A program made the position numbers and the translations under genes. Shown piece after piece: positions 26,050 to 35,993 of a stretch of DNA of 64,000 bases. Source of the DNA: Bacteroidia bacterium (lineage in GTDB: Bacteria > Bacteroidota > Bacteroidia > B-17B0 > Aurantibacillaceae); NCBI GenBank assembly GCA_021740825.1, contig JAIOZA010000007.1:44530-108529 (forward strand). The letters are read 5' to 3'. The notes beneath the pieces were generated by a model. That model did not search any database, was not told the DNA's origin, and saw nothing but the letters and a program-made list of their open reading frames with translations. Numbering within the stretch: the stretch's first letter is position 1; each line of letters opens with the position of its first letter.

Positions 26050-27144
26050 ATGTTATTAGAAAATATCATTGCAGAAATAGAAAAATTCGCACCATTATCT
26101 TATCAGGAAGCCTATGATAATTGTGGCTTACTAACTGGAAATAAATATCAAGTTGTAACTGGAGCTATCTTATGTTTGGATTGCACAGAGGAAATTGTAG
26201 AGGAAGCTATTCGAAAGAAATGCAACTTAATTATTGCTCACCATCCAATTATTTTTAGTGGCTTAAAAAAAATAAATGGTAATAATTACGTGGAAAGAAC
26301 AATTATAAAAGCCATAAAAAATAATATTGCTATTTACGCTTGTCACACAAATTTGGATAATGTAAAATCAGGTGTTAATAAAAAAATAGCAGACAAGCTT
26401 GGTTTAATAAATACCCAAATTTTAGCTCCAAAAAAGTCATTGCTAAAAAAATTAGTAACCTTTATTCCTGCTTCTCATCTGGACAATGTGCGTGAAAATT
26501 TATTTAATTTAGGAGCAGGTAATATTGGTAACTATGATAAATGCAGTTTTGTTTTAGATGGAGTTGGTAGTTTTAGAGGAAACGAAAATTCAAATCCTTT
26601 TATTGGTGAAAATAATAAATTAAGTTTAGAAAAAGAATGCAGATTAGAGGTTATTTATGAAGCAGTTAATGAATTTCAAATTATCAAAGCATTAAAGCAA
26701 AACCATCCTTACGAAGAAGTTGCATACGATATTTACCAACTAGAAAATTCATACCAAAATATTGGATCAGGCATGGTAGGCGAGTTAGAAGAACCCGTAT
26801 CTGAAATTGATTTTTTAGAACGCTTAAAATCTGTTTTTATGTTAAAACTTATTAAACATACGCCGTTATTAAATAAATCAGTTAAAAAAGTGGCTCTTTG
26901 TGGTGGCAGTGGAAGTTTCTTAATTAAAAATGCAATAAATTCAAAATCAGATATTTACATAAGTTCAGATATTAAATACCATGAGTTTTTTGATGCAGAA
27001 AACAAGATATTAATTGCTGATATAGGACATTATGAAACAGAGCAATTTACTCCTGAAATTTTTTATGAGATTATATCAAATAAATTTCCTACTTTCGCAA
27101 GCTATTTAACGGAAACAAACACTAACCCAGTTAATTATTATTAA
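26050..27144 (+). CDS. Nif3-like dinuclear metal centre protein (DUF34, YbgI/YqfO family)
   Basis: A 364-residue protein, longer than the roughly 250 residues of YbgI because of a PII/CutA-like insertion in the middle (about 130-230, containing VTFIPASHLDNVRENLFNLGAGNIGNY). The metal ligands lie in IAHHPIIFSG, ACHTNLDN and, near the C-terminus, DIGHYETEQF. Family members form hexamers with a di-metal site. They have been linked to GTP cyclohydrolase I-like activity and metal insertion, but the true role is unsettled. The gene directly precedes the zinc-ribbon coiled-coil gene; this pair is conserved in many bacteria. Confidence 0.9.
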   Translation: MLLENIIAEIEKFAPLSYQEAYDNCGLLTGNKYQVVTGAILCLDCTEEIVEEAIRKKCNLIIAHHPIIFSGLKKINGNNYVERTIIKAIKNNIAIYACHTNLDNVKSGVNKKIADKLGLINTQILAPKKSLLKKLVTFIPASHLDNVRENLFNLGAGNIGNYDKCSFVLDGVGSFRGNENSNPFIGENNKLSLEKECRLEVIYEAVNEFQIIKALKQNHPYEEVAYDIYQLENSYQNIGSGMVGELEEPVSEIDFLERLKSVFMLKLIKHTPLLNKSVKKVALCGGSGSFLIKNAINSKSDIYISSDIKYHEFFDAENKILIADIGHYETEQFTPEIFYEIISNKFPTFASYLTETNTNPVNYY

Positions 27145-27147
27145 ACT

Positions 27148-27909
27148 ATGTGCGCTAAAATCAAAGAAAAAATTGATGCATCTATCGAAGGTAAACTTCG
27201 TGCTTTATATGAATTACAAATTATCGATTCTAAAATAGATCGTATTAGAACTGTTCGTGGTGAGTTGCCGCTTGAAGTGCAAGATTTAGAAGATAGCGTT
27301 GCTGGTTTAGAAACTCGCGTAACAAATTTAATGCAAGAGTTAACTGATTTAAAAGATCAAGTTACTGAAAAAACGCAAGCTATAAAAGACTTTAAAGCTA
27401 ATATTAAAAAATACGAAACTCAACAAGGTAAGGTAAGAAACAATCGCGAATATGATGCTATTACTAAAGAAATAGAGTTTCAAAATTTAGAAATTCAATT
27501 AGCAGAAAAGCGCCTAAAAGAAAATAATTTTGCTATTGAGCAAAAAACTGAAATTGTAGAAAAATCTCAACATGATTTTTCTGAACGCCAAAAAGATTTA
27601 AAATTAAAGAAATCAGAGTTAGACGAAATCATTTCAGAAACTGAAAAAGAAGAAAAAGATTTGATAAAGTCTTCTGAAAAAGCAAGTGAAGGGATTGAAG
27701 ATAGATTAATTAATGCTTATAAAAGAATTCGCAGTAATACACGTAACGGATTGGCAGTTGTGCCTGTTGAGCGTGATGCTTGTGGAGGTTGTTTCAATAA
27801 AATTCCACCACAAAAGCAATTAGATATTAGAATGAATAAAAAAATATTAGTTTGCGAACATTGTGGTCGTATTATGGTTGATCCAAATCTAATAGCTACC
27901 GAAGCTTAA
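27148..27909 (+). CDS. Coiled-coil protein with C-terminal C4 zinc ribbon
   Basis: A 253-residue protein. Residues about 15-190 form a long antiparallel coiled coil rich in Glu, Lys and Leu. The C-terminal zf-RING_7/C4 domain has cysteines at about 212, 215, 236 and 239 (CGGC...CEHC). The N-terminal motif IDSKIDRIRTVRGELP and the NNREYDAITKEIE hinge are typical of the family that includes chlamydial CdsZ and B. subtilis-like DNA-associated proteins. A nucleic-acid or protein-scaffold role is likely, but the precise function is unknown. The start lies 3 bases after the nif3-like stop. A modest terminator follows. Confidence 0.85.
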   Translation: MCAKIKEKIDASIEGKLRALYELQIIDSKIDRIRTVRGELPLEVQDLEDSVAGLETRVTNLMQELTDLKDQVTEKTQAIKDFKANIKKYETQQGKVRNNREYDAITKEIEFQNLEIQLAEKRLKENNFAIEQKTEIVEKSQHDFSERQKDLKLKKSELDEIISETEKEEKDLIKSSEKASEGIEDRLINAYKRIRSNTRNGLAVVPVERDACGGCFNKIPPQKQLDIRMNKKILVCEHCGRIMVDPNLIATEA

Positions 27910-27933
27910 TATTAAATTTTTATAATTAATAAT

Positions 27934-27966
27934 AAATCCGATTTCGAAGATTTCGGTTTTTTTTTG
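27934..27966 (+). terminator. Weak intrinsic terminator after the zinc-ribbon gene
   Basis: CCGA (27938-27941) pairs with TCGG (27953-27956). Flanking A and T residues extend the stem, and nine T residues follow. The stem is short, so support is moderate. Confidence 0.5.
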
Positions 27967-28239
27967 TTTCAAACTATTAGTTAATTCTTTGAATCAGAAA
28001 TTGCCTGCTGAGATTACTTAATGTAATTTTTAAAGTAAGGTTAAATCACTATAATAAAAAAATAGAGTTCAATAATCAGTTTAAATGACATTTATTGAAA
28101 AAATCCAATTCCAATGATATGACTCAAAAAGAAAAACTACTTACTTAATTTACATGGAATATATAATACAATAATTTCGCTTTAATAGAATTTTCTTTTA
28201 CAAGTTTTTTATTATGAAAGTTCAAATAATTGAAATAGT
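27967..28239. other. AT-rich intergenic region upstream of the giant adhesin gene
   Basis: No coding sequence, tRNA or strong fold is seen. A weak promoter candidate is TAATTTCG (28172-28179), one base off TAnnTTTG, with TTTA 19 bases before it. It would give a leader of about 55 bases before the adhesin ATG at 28240. A chance 18-codon frame beginning at 28214 overlaps the adhesin start and is not supported as a gene. Confidence 0.4.
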
Positions 28240-31200
28240 ATGTATTCAAGATCACTACATATTTTACTAACATTTATAATTCTTCCATTATATCTTTTTT
28301 GTCAATGTGGACCTGCAACGCCTACATTTTCTGTTAATCTCAATGGTAATCCAGCAGGAACATGGCTTAGTCCAAATGTTGTTCGAAATGATGCATGTTG
28401 TGGTCAAACAGGAGTTGTTTGCGTAAAATTTATTATAACGCTAGACGCTGCAGCAACAGGCATTACATTTAATATTTTTTCGGGTGCGGTTCCATCTGGA
28501 GCTCTATATTATCAAATTGGTTGCGGACCACCAACAGCTTTAGGTACTGCTATTTGTTTGTCTGGACCAGGACCACATATTTTAACCTTTTGTAAACCCG
28601 GAAATAATGCTAATGTTTATCAAATAACTTCAATTCCAAAACCTTTAGCAGGTGCAGACATAAGTATTAATGATGGCTGCACAAAAATTTTAAGTGCATC
28701 TGGATTTAATCCTTCAACAGTTACTTGGAATTCTATTTATCCTGGTGCAGCAGGTGCCTATAATAATTATTTATCTTGCACATCCAATTGCCTAACTCCA
28801 AATGTTGTGGCTTCAGGAATAGCACCAGCATTTGTTGATTATTTGGTATGCGGACAACCAGCCGCTCAATGCAATTTTAATATAGTGTGCGATACGATAA
28901 GAGTATTTTTTAATCCTACACTTACTGTTAGCATTATTCCAATTAATCCTACCATTTGCTTTGGACAAAATACAACAACGCTCACTGCAATAGGTTCTGG
29001 AGGAACACTTCCGTATAACTATTTATGGAATAATATCACTACATCGCAAACTATAAATGCTGGTGTTGGTACCTATAACGTGCAATTATCCGACGCTTCC
29101 GGTTGTCCTCCAGTTTATAATTTAGTAACTATAAGTGCTTTTTCAGTTCCAATTGCGGCTAATGCAGGTGTTAATCAAATTAAGTGCTCGCAAAATCCAC
29201 TTGCAATAATCAATAGCACAATTACAGGTGCAAGTGGTGGTATTTGGTCTGGAGGATCTGGAGCTTTTAGTCCGAGTAATGTAAGCCTTTCAAATTTGTC
29301 ATATTTACCTTCAATTGGAGAGCTATCAAATGGTTTTGCAAATTTAATTTTAACCACAACAGGTAATGGAACTTGTCCTTCAAAAACAGACACAATAAAA
29401 ATAACGTATCTAGGATTTACAGCATCTATTACATCAAGTGTTTCAAATGTCTCGTGTTTTGGTGGTTCAAATGGTGCAGCAACAATTCAATTAGACGATG
29501 GTATTCAACCTTACACTTATCTTTGGAATACTTCACCAACACAAACAACATCATCTATTTCTAGTTTAGCAATCGGTGTCTATTCTGTTACAATTCAAGA
29601 TGGAATAGGTTGCACTTCTCAAACAACTATAAGTATTAATCAACCACCTATTTTAGCAATTAATTCAGTTGTTTCAAATGTTACTTGCTTTGGATTGAAT
29701 AACGGTTCAATTACTGTTAATGCTGTTGGAGGATCGAGCCCTTATAATTATTCTTGGTCAATTTCAGGACAAACGAATTCTTCAATAAATAATTTGATTG
29801 CTGGAAACTATTCCGCTTTAGTTACTGATGCTAATGGCTGTGTAAAAACCGGAACGTTTAATATTTCTCAGCCATTACCTTTAATGTTTGCATTGACTTC
29901 TGCAAATGTATCGTGTTTTGGGGGTAGTGATGGCAGCATAGCAACTACAATATCAGGTGGAACAGCCCCTTATTCTTTTTATTGGGAACCAAATGCTGCA
30001 ACCACTCAAAATGCAACTGGACTGCCTGCCGGAAATTATACAGTAACAGTGACAGACAATTTTAACTGCACAGTAAATAGTAAAGCAACAATTACGCAAC
30101 CAAATCCTCTGTTGGCAACAACTTCTGCAATTAGTGAGACTTGCAATTATCTTAATAATGGTTCTGCAAGTGTTTCGCAAACGGGCGGTACCGCAGGATA
30201 TACCTATTCTTGGAGTCCTGGAGGACAAACTACAGCGACTATTTCTCAGCAAGCAAGTGGAACATATTCAGTAAAAATCACTGACAATAAAGGATGTTAT
30301 ACATCTGCAATTACTACCATTTTAGAGCCTCCATCTTTATTTATTGGTTTCATAAATCAAAGTAATGTAAGTTGTTTTGGAGGAAATGATGCTATCGTTC
30401 AAGCAAACGCATCAGGAGGAACACCAAATTATTCTTATCTATGGAGTCCATCCGGTGTTGCAAATGCTACAATGAATAATGCAGCAATCGGCATTTATAC
30501 ATTAACTGTTACGGATGACAATAATTGCATAGCAACAAATACGATAGTACTAGGACAGCCAGCTGAGTTGACAATAAATTCAACTATTACAAACGTATCG
30601 TGCAACGGAGGAAGTAATGGATCTATTTTATTGACACCAAGTGGAGGAACATTTCCTTATACATTTTATTGGTCAGGCGGTGGTCAAATGACATCTTCAA
30701 TTTCAAATCAACCAGTAGGAACTTATTTCGCTACAATAACAGATGCAAATGGTTGTGCTAAAAATTACACATACACAATTACGGAACCTTTACCTATTAA
30801 TATAACTTTTACAGCTACAAATGTTTCCTGTTTTAACGGAAATGATGGATCGATTTTATCAAATGTTAGTGGTGGAACTGCTTCATATACTTTTGATTGG
30901 ATTTCAAATTTATCTACATCCCAAAATATTTCTTCACTAAATGCTGGAAGTTATACGCTTAATGTCACGGATAGTTTTAATTGTATGGCATCCAATACAG
31001 TTTTAGTTACAGAACCTAGTATTTTGGTGCTATCAATTTCACATATTAATGAAACTTGCAATTATCTTAATAATGGTTCTGCCTCTGCGTACGCCAATGG
31101 AGGTACTGCCAACTACTCTTATACATGGAGTCCTGGCGGGCAAAATACTTCTAATGTTTCTAATCTATCTAGTGGCACTTATACTGTTGCCGCAACTGAT

Positions 31201-34200
31201 AATAAAGGATGTATTGCGACGGCCATTGCTATAATCACAGAACCACTTCCATTGGTTATAGGATTTAATAATCAAATGAACGTGAGTTGCTTTGGCGGAA
31301 ATAATGCTTCCATTGAAGCGATTCCATCTGGTGGAACACCAAACTATTCTTATTTGTGGAGTCCTGGAAATTTCACTACAAGTACTTTATTGAATTTAAG
31401 TGCAGCAACTTATTCGGTATTAATTAAAGATAATTACAATTGTGAATTGCAAAGTACAATCACAATTTCGCAACCAACTGCAGCACTAAGTATTATTGTA
31501 ACATCTAATCCGGTAACTTGTTTTGGGGGATTTGATGGCACTGCAATAGCGACAGCTATAGGTGGAACTCCAAATTATACTTATAGTTGGATGCCTGGTG
31601 CTAACTCCAATCAGAGTTTCATTGCTTTAAGTTCGGGTATTTATTCAGTAACTGCTAAAGATATAAATGGCTGTATGGTTACTAATACCATTGTTGTAAA
31701 TGAACCACTTCCATTAATTGCAGTGTCATCTTCCACAAATTCAACTTGTGGAAATTCTAACGGATTAGCTTCTATCATTGTTTCTGGAGGAGTAGGTTCT
31801 TATACTTACCAATGGATGCCAGCAGGCGGAACTAATTCATTAACAACTGGCCTAACAGCTGGTGTTTATTCAGTGCAGATTACTGATGCAAATGGTTGTA
31901 CAACTATGAAATACGTAAATATTGATGATTCAAGTGGGCCACTTACAAGTATTTTTTCAACAAATAATGTTAGTTGTTATAATGGAAATAATGGATCAGC
32001 GACGGCCTCTATAATTGGTGGCACTGCTCCTATCACTTATACGTGGTTTCCAACAGGAGGTAATAGTCCTAACGCATCTGGCTTATCTGCTGGTTCTTAT
32101 TATATTATCGTAACTGATAGTAATGGCTGTAGTTCTTCAGCTATAACAAGTCCTGATATTTTACAACCTCCTCCAATAACGAACATTATTACTATCACAA
32201 ACGTGAGTTGTTTTGGTGAGGCAACTGGAGCCGCTACAATCAGCGCATTTGGCGGAACGCCGGCTTTTTCATATCTATGGTTGCCAGGGAATACTTCTGG
32301 ACCAAACTGCAATAATTTGAGTGCCGGCAATTATTCGGTGCAAATTACAGATAGTAATAATTGTATGCACTTAGCAACATATTCAATTTTGCAACCAACT
32401 GCAGCAATTGATATCATAGCAACTTCAACAAATGTTACTTGTTTTGGAGGAAATAATGGTGTTGCAATTTCAACTAGTAGTGGAGGCACTGCTCCCTATT
32501 CAAATAATTGGTTGCCAGGAAATATGAGTGGCCAAGCTATTTCAAATTTAATTGCAGGCACTTACACTTCAATTGTTACTGATGCAAATAATTGTACAGC
32601 TACAAATACCATTATTGTTAATCAGCCATCACAAATTATTTTAACAACAACCAGTATTAATTCAAATTGTAATTCAAATGATGGTCAAGCATTAGTTACA
32701 GTAATTGGAGGAAGTGGAAGTTATACCTATTTATGGCTGCCGACTGGCGGAACAAATGTTACAGCGTTTGGACTATTGTCGGGTAATTATACCGTTCAAG
32801 TTTATGATTCAAACGGATGCCCTTCAACTGCAAACCAATTTGTTGACAACAACGTAGCTCCAATAGTTTATATTTTACCGACTACAAGTGTAAGTTGTTA
32901 TGGAGGTTCGAATGCCATTGCCACAGCTAGTGTTTCAGGTGGAATTGGACCATTTAGTTATAATTGGTTGCCACTTGGAGGAAATTCTTCTACAGCAACG
33001 AATCTTCCTGCAGGGAGTTATACCTTATATCTTACAGCTGCTAATGGATGCACAGCTACTGCTATCAGTTCTATTATTGAACCAGCCCCACTATTTTCTA
33101 ATATTACAACTTCTAATGTTAGTTGTTTTAATGGAGCAAATGGATCAGCAACGGTTACTGCAGGTGGTGGAGTAGGTGGGTATACTTTCAATTGGAGTCC
33201 AAGCGGCGCAACAAGTAATAGTATAGGCGGATTAAGTTCAGGCATATATTCAGTTCAGATAGCAGACCTAAACAATTGTGTGCTTACATCAACCTATAGC
33301 ATTACACAACCAACGCTTTCTTTATCTGCTTCTACTACTTTTACTGCAGTTTCTTGCTATGGAGGATCTAATGGAATTGCTGAAGTCAATGCAATTGGCG
33401 GAACTGCGCCATATAGTTTTGTTTGGATACCCATGTCATCAAACAACAACTCAATTGCGGGTTTATCATTTGGAACATATTCAGTTAATGTGACGGATTT
33501 TAACAATTGTACAACATTTACTACAGTTGTTGTGACGCAACCTACACAAGCTATTTCAGCTACAGTAAATAGTTTGCCGACTAGTTGTTTTGGAGGAGCG
33601 GACGGCACTGCAACAATTACACCGTCAGGTGGAACCGGAAATTACTCATTTCAATGGACTCCCATTGGAGGTTCATCTAATTTTTCAAACGCATTAGTGG
33701 CGGGAAGTTATATCGTTCTTGTGAATGATGCAAACAATTGCCAAACAAATATTTCATTTAATATTACCGAGCCAAGTATTATCACAGGAAGTTTAATACC
33801 AACAAATCCAGCGTGTGGTTTAGCAAATGGTTCCATTTTGTCGCAAGTTTCTGGAGGAACTGGACCTTATACTTATTCATGGAGTCCAATAAATTCAAAT
33901 GCTTCAGTAGTTAGTAGTTTACTTCCAAACACCTATTCTTTAAATGTTATTGACAACAAAGGTTGTATTAAAACTTTGACAACCAACTTGATTAATATTC
34001 CTGGCCCAATTGTTAATTTGATTTCAACTTCAAATGATTCGTGTTTTGGAAGTAGTAATGGAATGGCTACTATAAATATAAGTCAAGGAACCTTTCCTTA
34101 CACAACCAACTGGTTGCCATATGGCGGTAATTTAACAACTGCTTCGCAATTAAGTGCTGGTATTTACACAGCAGTTGTTACAGACAGTAGAGGATGTTTA

Positions 34201-35985
34201 AATTCGATTACTGCAACCATCAATGAGCCAAATCCATTAGCAATAATAATTAACACGGTAGTAAATGTTTCCTGTTTTAATGCAAACAATGGTTCGGTTT
34301 CAATTGCTGCAAATGGAGGAAGTCCATCTTATAATTATCAATGGTCGACATCTGCAACTGGACCAACAATAAATAATTTAGCACCTGGATTTTATACGGT
34401 AACCGTCACTGATTCTCATTATTGTACTTCTGTAATTTCTATGAATGTAAGTCAACCTGCAATTATCACCTCAAGTATTTCTGCTGTTTCAAATCCTATA
34501 TGTTACAACGGAACAGGAATTGCTTCAATAGCAGTTAACGGTGGAACCGCTCCATTTACCTATATATGGAGCACAACCCCGATTCAGAATGGAAACACAG
34601 CTACAAATATGCAAAGTGGTATATATACAGTGCAAATTGTAGATGCAAATAGTTGTACAAATTCAAATACAGTTATTTTAACACAACCTCTTCAAATTAC
34701 CACAATTGCTGGAATTAACGACACTATTTGTTTTCAACAATCGGGTTCATTAAGTGTAAATGCAACCGGTGGTTTTGGAAGTTATTATTATGCTTGGCAA
34801 CCTTTGGGAGTAATAAATACTGGCACATTAATAGTAAATCCTGCTTTGACGACCACAAATTATACGGTAGTTGCATTTGATCAAAATGGATGTTCCGGCA
34901 ATCCCGATATTGTGTCTGCAATTGTATATAACTTAACTTCAGCAAACATTCAAGCATTTGCCATAACTCCAATTTGCCCAGGTCAAGCAACCACTATTTA
35001 TGCTAATGCAACAGGCAGTACCGGCCCATTAACCTATAATTGGAACAATTCTTTAGGGAGCGGACCAGGTGCATTTACAACATTCCTTGCTCAACCAACA
35101 ACTTATATTGTAACGGTTACAAATTCCTGTGGGACTTCTATTCAAGATTCAGTGCGAGTCCTATTTAATCCACCTCCCAATTTAAATATTTCAACAAATG
35201 GCGGAAATTCTTGCGTGCCTGCTTCGGTTAGTTTTTTTGACAACTCGACTTCTTCAAATTTAAATGATCCAATTACAAATTGGTTTTGGGATTTTGGTGA
35301 TGGCAGTAATTCACTTAATCAAAATCCTAGTCATACCTTTTCAACAGTTGGAACATATTCTGTCTATCTAACCATAACAACTAACGGAGGGTGCACAAAT
35401 AATACTACATCTTTACCAAGTATTGTTAATGTTTATCCTTATCCTACTGCTATATTTTCAGTAAACTCTATGGTTTTAAATTTACCATATGACGTATTGG
35501 TTTGCACAAATCAATCGGTAGGTGCAATGCAATCAAATTGGAATTTCGGAGATGGAAATTCTTCTGCCTTAACAAATCCCACGCACAATTATTCATCAGT
35601 TGGATTTTTTGAAATTGACTTAGTTGTTACAAATGAATTCGGATGTTCTGATACCTCGAAATTAAAAATAATGACAGAAGCAGACGTTATCTTCCCTAAT
35701 GCTTTTTCGCCAAATTTAGAAGGTCCCTCAGGAGGTTATTATTATCCTGGTAGCCTAGATAATGATATTTTTTTTCCATACACTTCAGGAGTGATTGATT
35801 ATAAATTTCAAGTTTTTAATAGATGGGGCGAGTTAATTTTTGAAACAGAGGATATAAAACAAGGTTGGGATGGTTATTATCGTGGTAAGATATGTCAAGT
35901 TGGTGTTTATGTTTGGAAAGCTTACATTAAACTAAATAGCGGAAAAATATTCAATAAAACAGGCGATGTAACATTGCTTAAATAA
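28240..35985 (+). CDS. Giant SprB-repeat surface adhesin with PKD domains and type B T9SS C-terminal domain
   Basis: A 2581-residue protein. A signal peptide (SRSLHILLTFIILPLYLFCQ) and a Cys-rich N-terminal module (to about residue 230) precede about 24 SprB-type repeats of roughly 75 residues (about 235-2200). The repeat consensus is NVSCFGGSNGSA...GGTAPYTYxW...LxAGxYxVxVTDxNGC...TITQP. Two PKD domains follow (FWDFGDG near 2348, NWNFGDG near 2433). The chain ends in a gliding-motility-associated domain (about 2483-2581: FPNAFSPN, FNRWGELIF, GWDGYYRG, GVYVWKAYI). SprB-like adhesins travel on the cell surface and drive gliding after export by the type IX system. The type B CTD usually needs a PorP/SprF partner, which is encoded 8 bases downstream. 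The ligand is unknown; a matrix or attachment role is equally possible. Confidence 0.93.
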   Translation: MYSRSLHILLTFIILPLYLFCQCGPATPTFSVNLNGNPAGTWLSPNVVRNDACCGQTGVVCVKFIITLDAAATGITFNIFSGAVPSGALYYQIGCGPPTALGTAICLSGPGPHILTFCKPGNNANVYQITSIPKPLAGADISINDGCTKILSASGFNPSTVTWNSIYPGAAGAYNNYLSCTSNCLTPNVVASGIAPAFVDYLVCGQPAAQCNFNIVCDTIRVFFNPTLTVSIIPINPTICFGQNTTTLTAIGSGGTLPYNYLWNNITTSQTINAGVGTYNVQLSDASGCPPVYNLVTISAFSVPIAANAGVNQIKCSQNPLAIINSTITGASGGIWSGGSGAFSPSNVSLSNLSYLPSIGELSNGFANLILTTTGNGTCPSKTDTIKITYLGFTASITSSVSNVSCFGGSNGAATIQLDDGIQPYTYLWNTSPTQTTSSISSLAIGVYSVTIQDGIGCTSQTTISINQPPILAINSVVSNVTCFGLNNGSITVNAVGGSSPYNYSWSISGQTNSSINNLIAGNYSALVTDANGCVKTGTFNISQPLPLMFALTSANVSCFGGSDGSIATTISGGTAPYSFYWEPNAATTQNATGLPAGNYTVTVTDNFNCTVNSKATITQPNPLLATTSAISETCNYLNNGSASVSQTGGTAGYTYSWSPGGQTTATISQQASGTYSVKITDNKGCYTSAITTILEPPSLFIGFINQSNVSCFGGNDAIVQANASGGTPNYSYLWSPSGVANATMNNAAIGIYTLTVTDDNNCIATNTIVLGQPAELTINSTITNVSCNGGSNGSILLTPSGGTFPYTFYWSGGGQMTSSISNQPVGTYFATITDANGCAKNYTYTITEPLPINITFTATNVSCFNGNDGSILSNVSGGTASYTFDWISNLSTSQNISSLNAGSYTLNVTDSFNCMASNTVLVTEPSILVLSISHINETCNYLNNGSASAYANGGTANYSYTWSPGGQNTSNVSNLSSGTYTVAATDNKGCIATAIAIITEPLPLVIGFNNQMNVSCFGGNNASIEAIPSGGTPNYSYLWSPGNFTTSTLLNLSAATYSVLIKDNYNCELQSTITISQPTAALSIIVTSNPVTCFGGFDGTAIATAIGGTPNYTYSWMPGANSNQSFIALSSGIYSVTAKDINGCMVTNTIVVNEPLPLIAVSSSTNSTCGNSNGLASIIVSGGVGSYTYQWMPAGGTNSLTTGLTAGVYSVQITDANGCTTMKYVNIDDSSGPLTSIFSTNNVSCYNGNNGSATASIIGGTAPITYTWFPTGGNSPNASGLSAGSYYIIVTDSNGCSSSAITSPDILQPPPITNIITITNVSCFGEATGAATISAFGGTPAFSYLWLPGNTSGPNCNNLSAGNYSVQITDSNNCMHLATYSILQPTAAIDIIATSTNVTCFGGNNGVAISTSSGGTAPYSNNWLPGNMSGQAISNLIAGTYTSIVTDANNCTATNTIIVNQPSQIILTTTSINSNCNSNDGQALVTVIGGSGSYTYLWLPTGGTNVTAFGLLSGNYTVQVYDSNGCPSTANQFVDNNVAPIVYILPTTSVSCYGGSNAIATASVSGGIGPFSYNWLPLGGNSSTATNLPAGSYTLYLTAANGCTATAISSIIEPAPLFSNITTSNVSCFNGANGSATVTAGGGVGGYTFNWSPSGATSNSIGGLSSGIYSVQIADLNNCVLTSTYSITQPTLSLSASTTFTAVSCYGGSNGIAEVNAIGGTAPYSFVWIPMSSNNNSIAGLSFGTYSVNVTDFNNCTTFTTVVVTQPTQAISATVNSLPTSCFGGADGTATITPSGGTGNYSFQWTPIGGSSNFSNALVAGSYIVLVNDANNCQTNISFNITEPSIITGSLIPTNPACGLANGSILSQVSGGTGPYTYSWSPINSNASVVSSLLPNTYSLNVIDNKGCIKTLTTNLINIPGPIVNLISTSNDSCFGSSNGMATINISQGTFPYTTNWLPYGGNLTTASQLSAGIYTAVVTDSRGCLNSITATINEPNPLAIIINTVVNVSCFNANNGSVSIAANGGSPSYNYQWSTSATGPTINNLAPGFYTVTVTDSHYCTSVISMNVSQPAIITSSISAVSNPICYNGTGIASIAVNGGTAPFTYIWSTTPIQNGNTATNMQSGIYTVQIVDANSCTNSNTVILTQPLQITTIAGINDTICFQQSGSLSVNATGGFGSYYYAWQPLGVINTGTLIVNPALTTTNYTVVAFDQNGCSGNPDIVSAIVYNLTSANIQAFAITPICPGQATTIYANATGSTGPLTYNWNNSLGSGPGAFTTFLAQPTTYIVTVTNSCGTSIQDSVRVLFNPPPNLNISTNGGNSCVPASVSFFDNSTSSNLNDPITNWFWDFGDGSNSLNQNPSHTFSTVGTYSVYLTITTNGGCTNNTTSLPSIVNVYPYPTAIFSVNSMVLNLPYDVLVCTNQSVGAMQSNWNFGDGNSSALTNPTHNYSSVGFFEIDLVVTNEFGCSDTSKLKIMTEADVIFPNAFSPNLEGPSGGYYYPGSLDNDIFFPYTSGVIDYKFQVFNRWGELIFETEDIKQGWDGYYRGKICQVGVYVWKAYIKLNSGKIFNKTGDVTLLK
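28950..34860 (+). repeat. Array of about 24 SprB-coding repeats with four-repeat superunits
   Basis: Each unit is about 225-230 bases. Adjacent units diverge, but every fourth unit is more alike. Repeats beginning near 30130 and 31045 share a 29-base identical run (30139-30167 and 31054-31082, 915 bases apart). Units lacking the FGG motif recur near 31735, 32655 and 33800. Duplication of blocks of four is inferred from this. Confidence 0.75.
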
Positions 35986-35993
35986 TTAAAAAA

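Noticed and set aside
28214..28270. Eighteen-codon frame before and across the adhesin start (possible leader peptide)
   Set aside because: There is no regulatory codon run and no stem nearby. Chance is likely in AT-rich DNA.
28900..34990. Short open frames on both strands inside the adhesin gene and the repeat pattern as a possible CRISPR array
   Set aside because: The units are about 225 bases, diverged and in frame with one protein. There are no uniform spacers. The short frames are shadows of the repeat codons.
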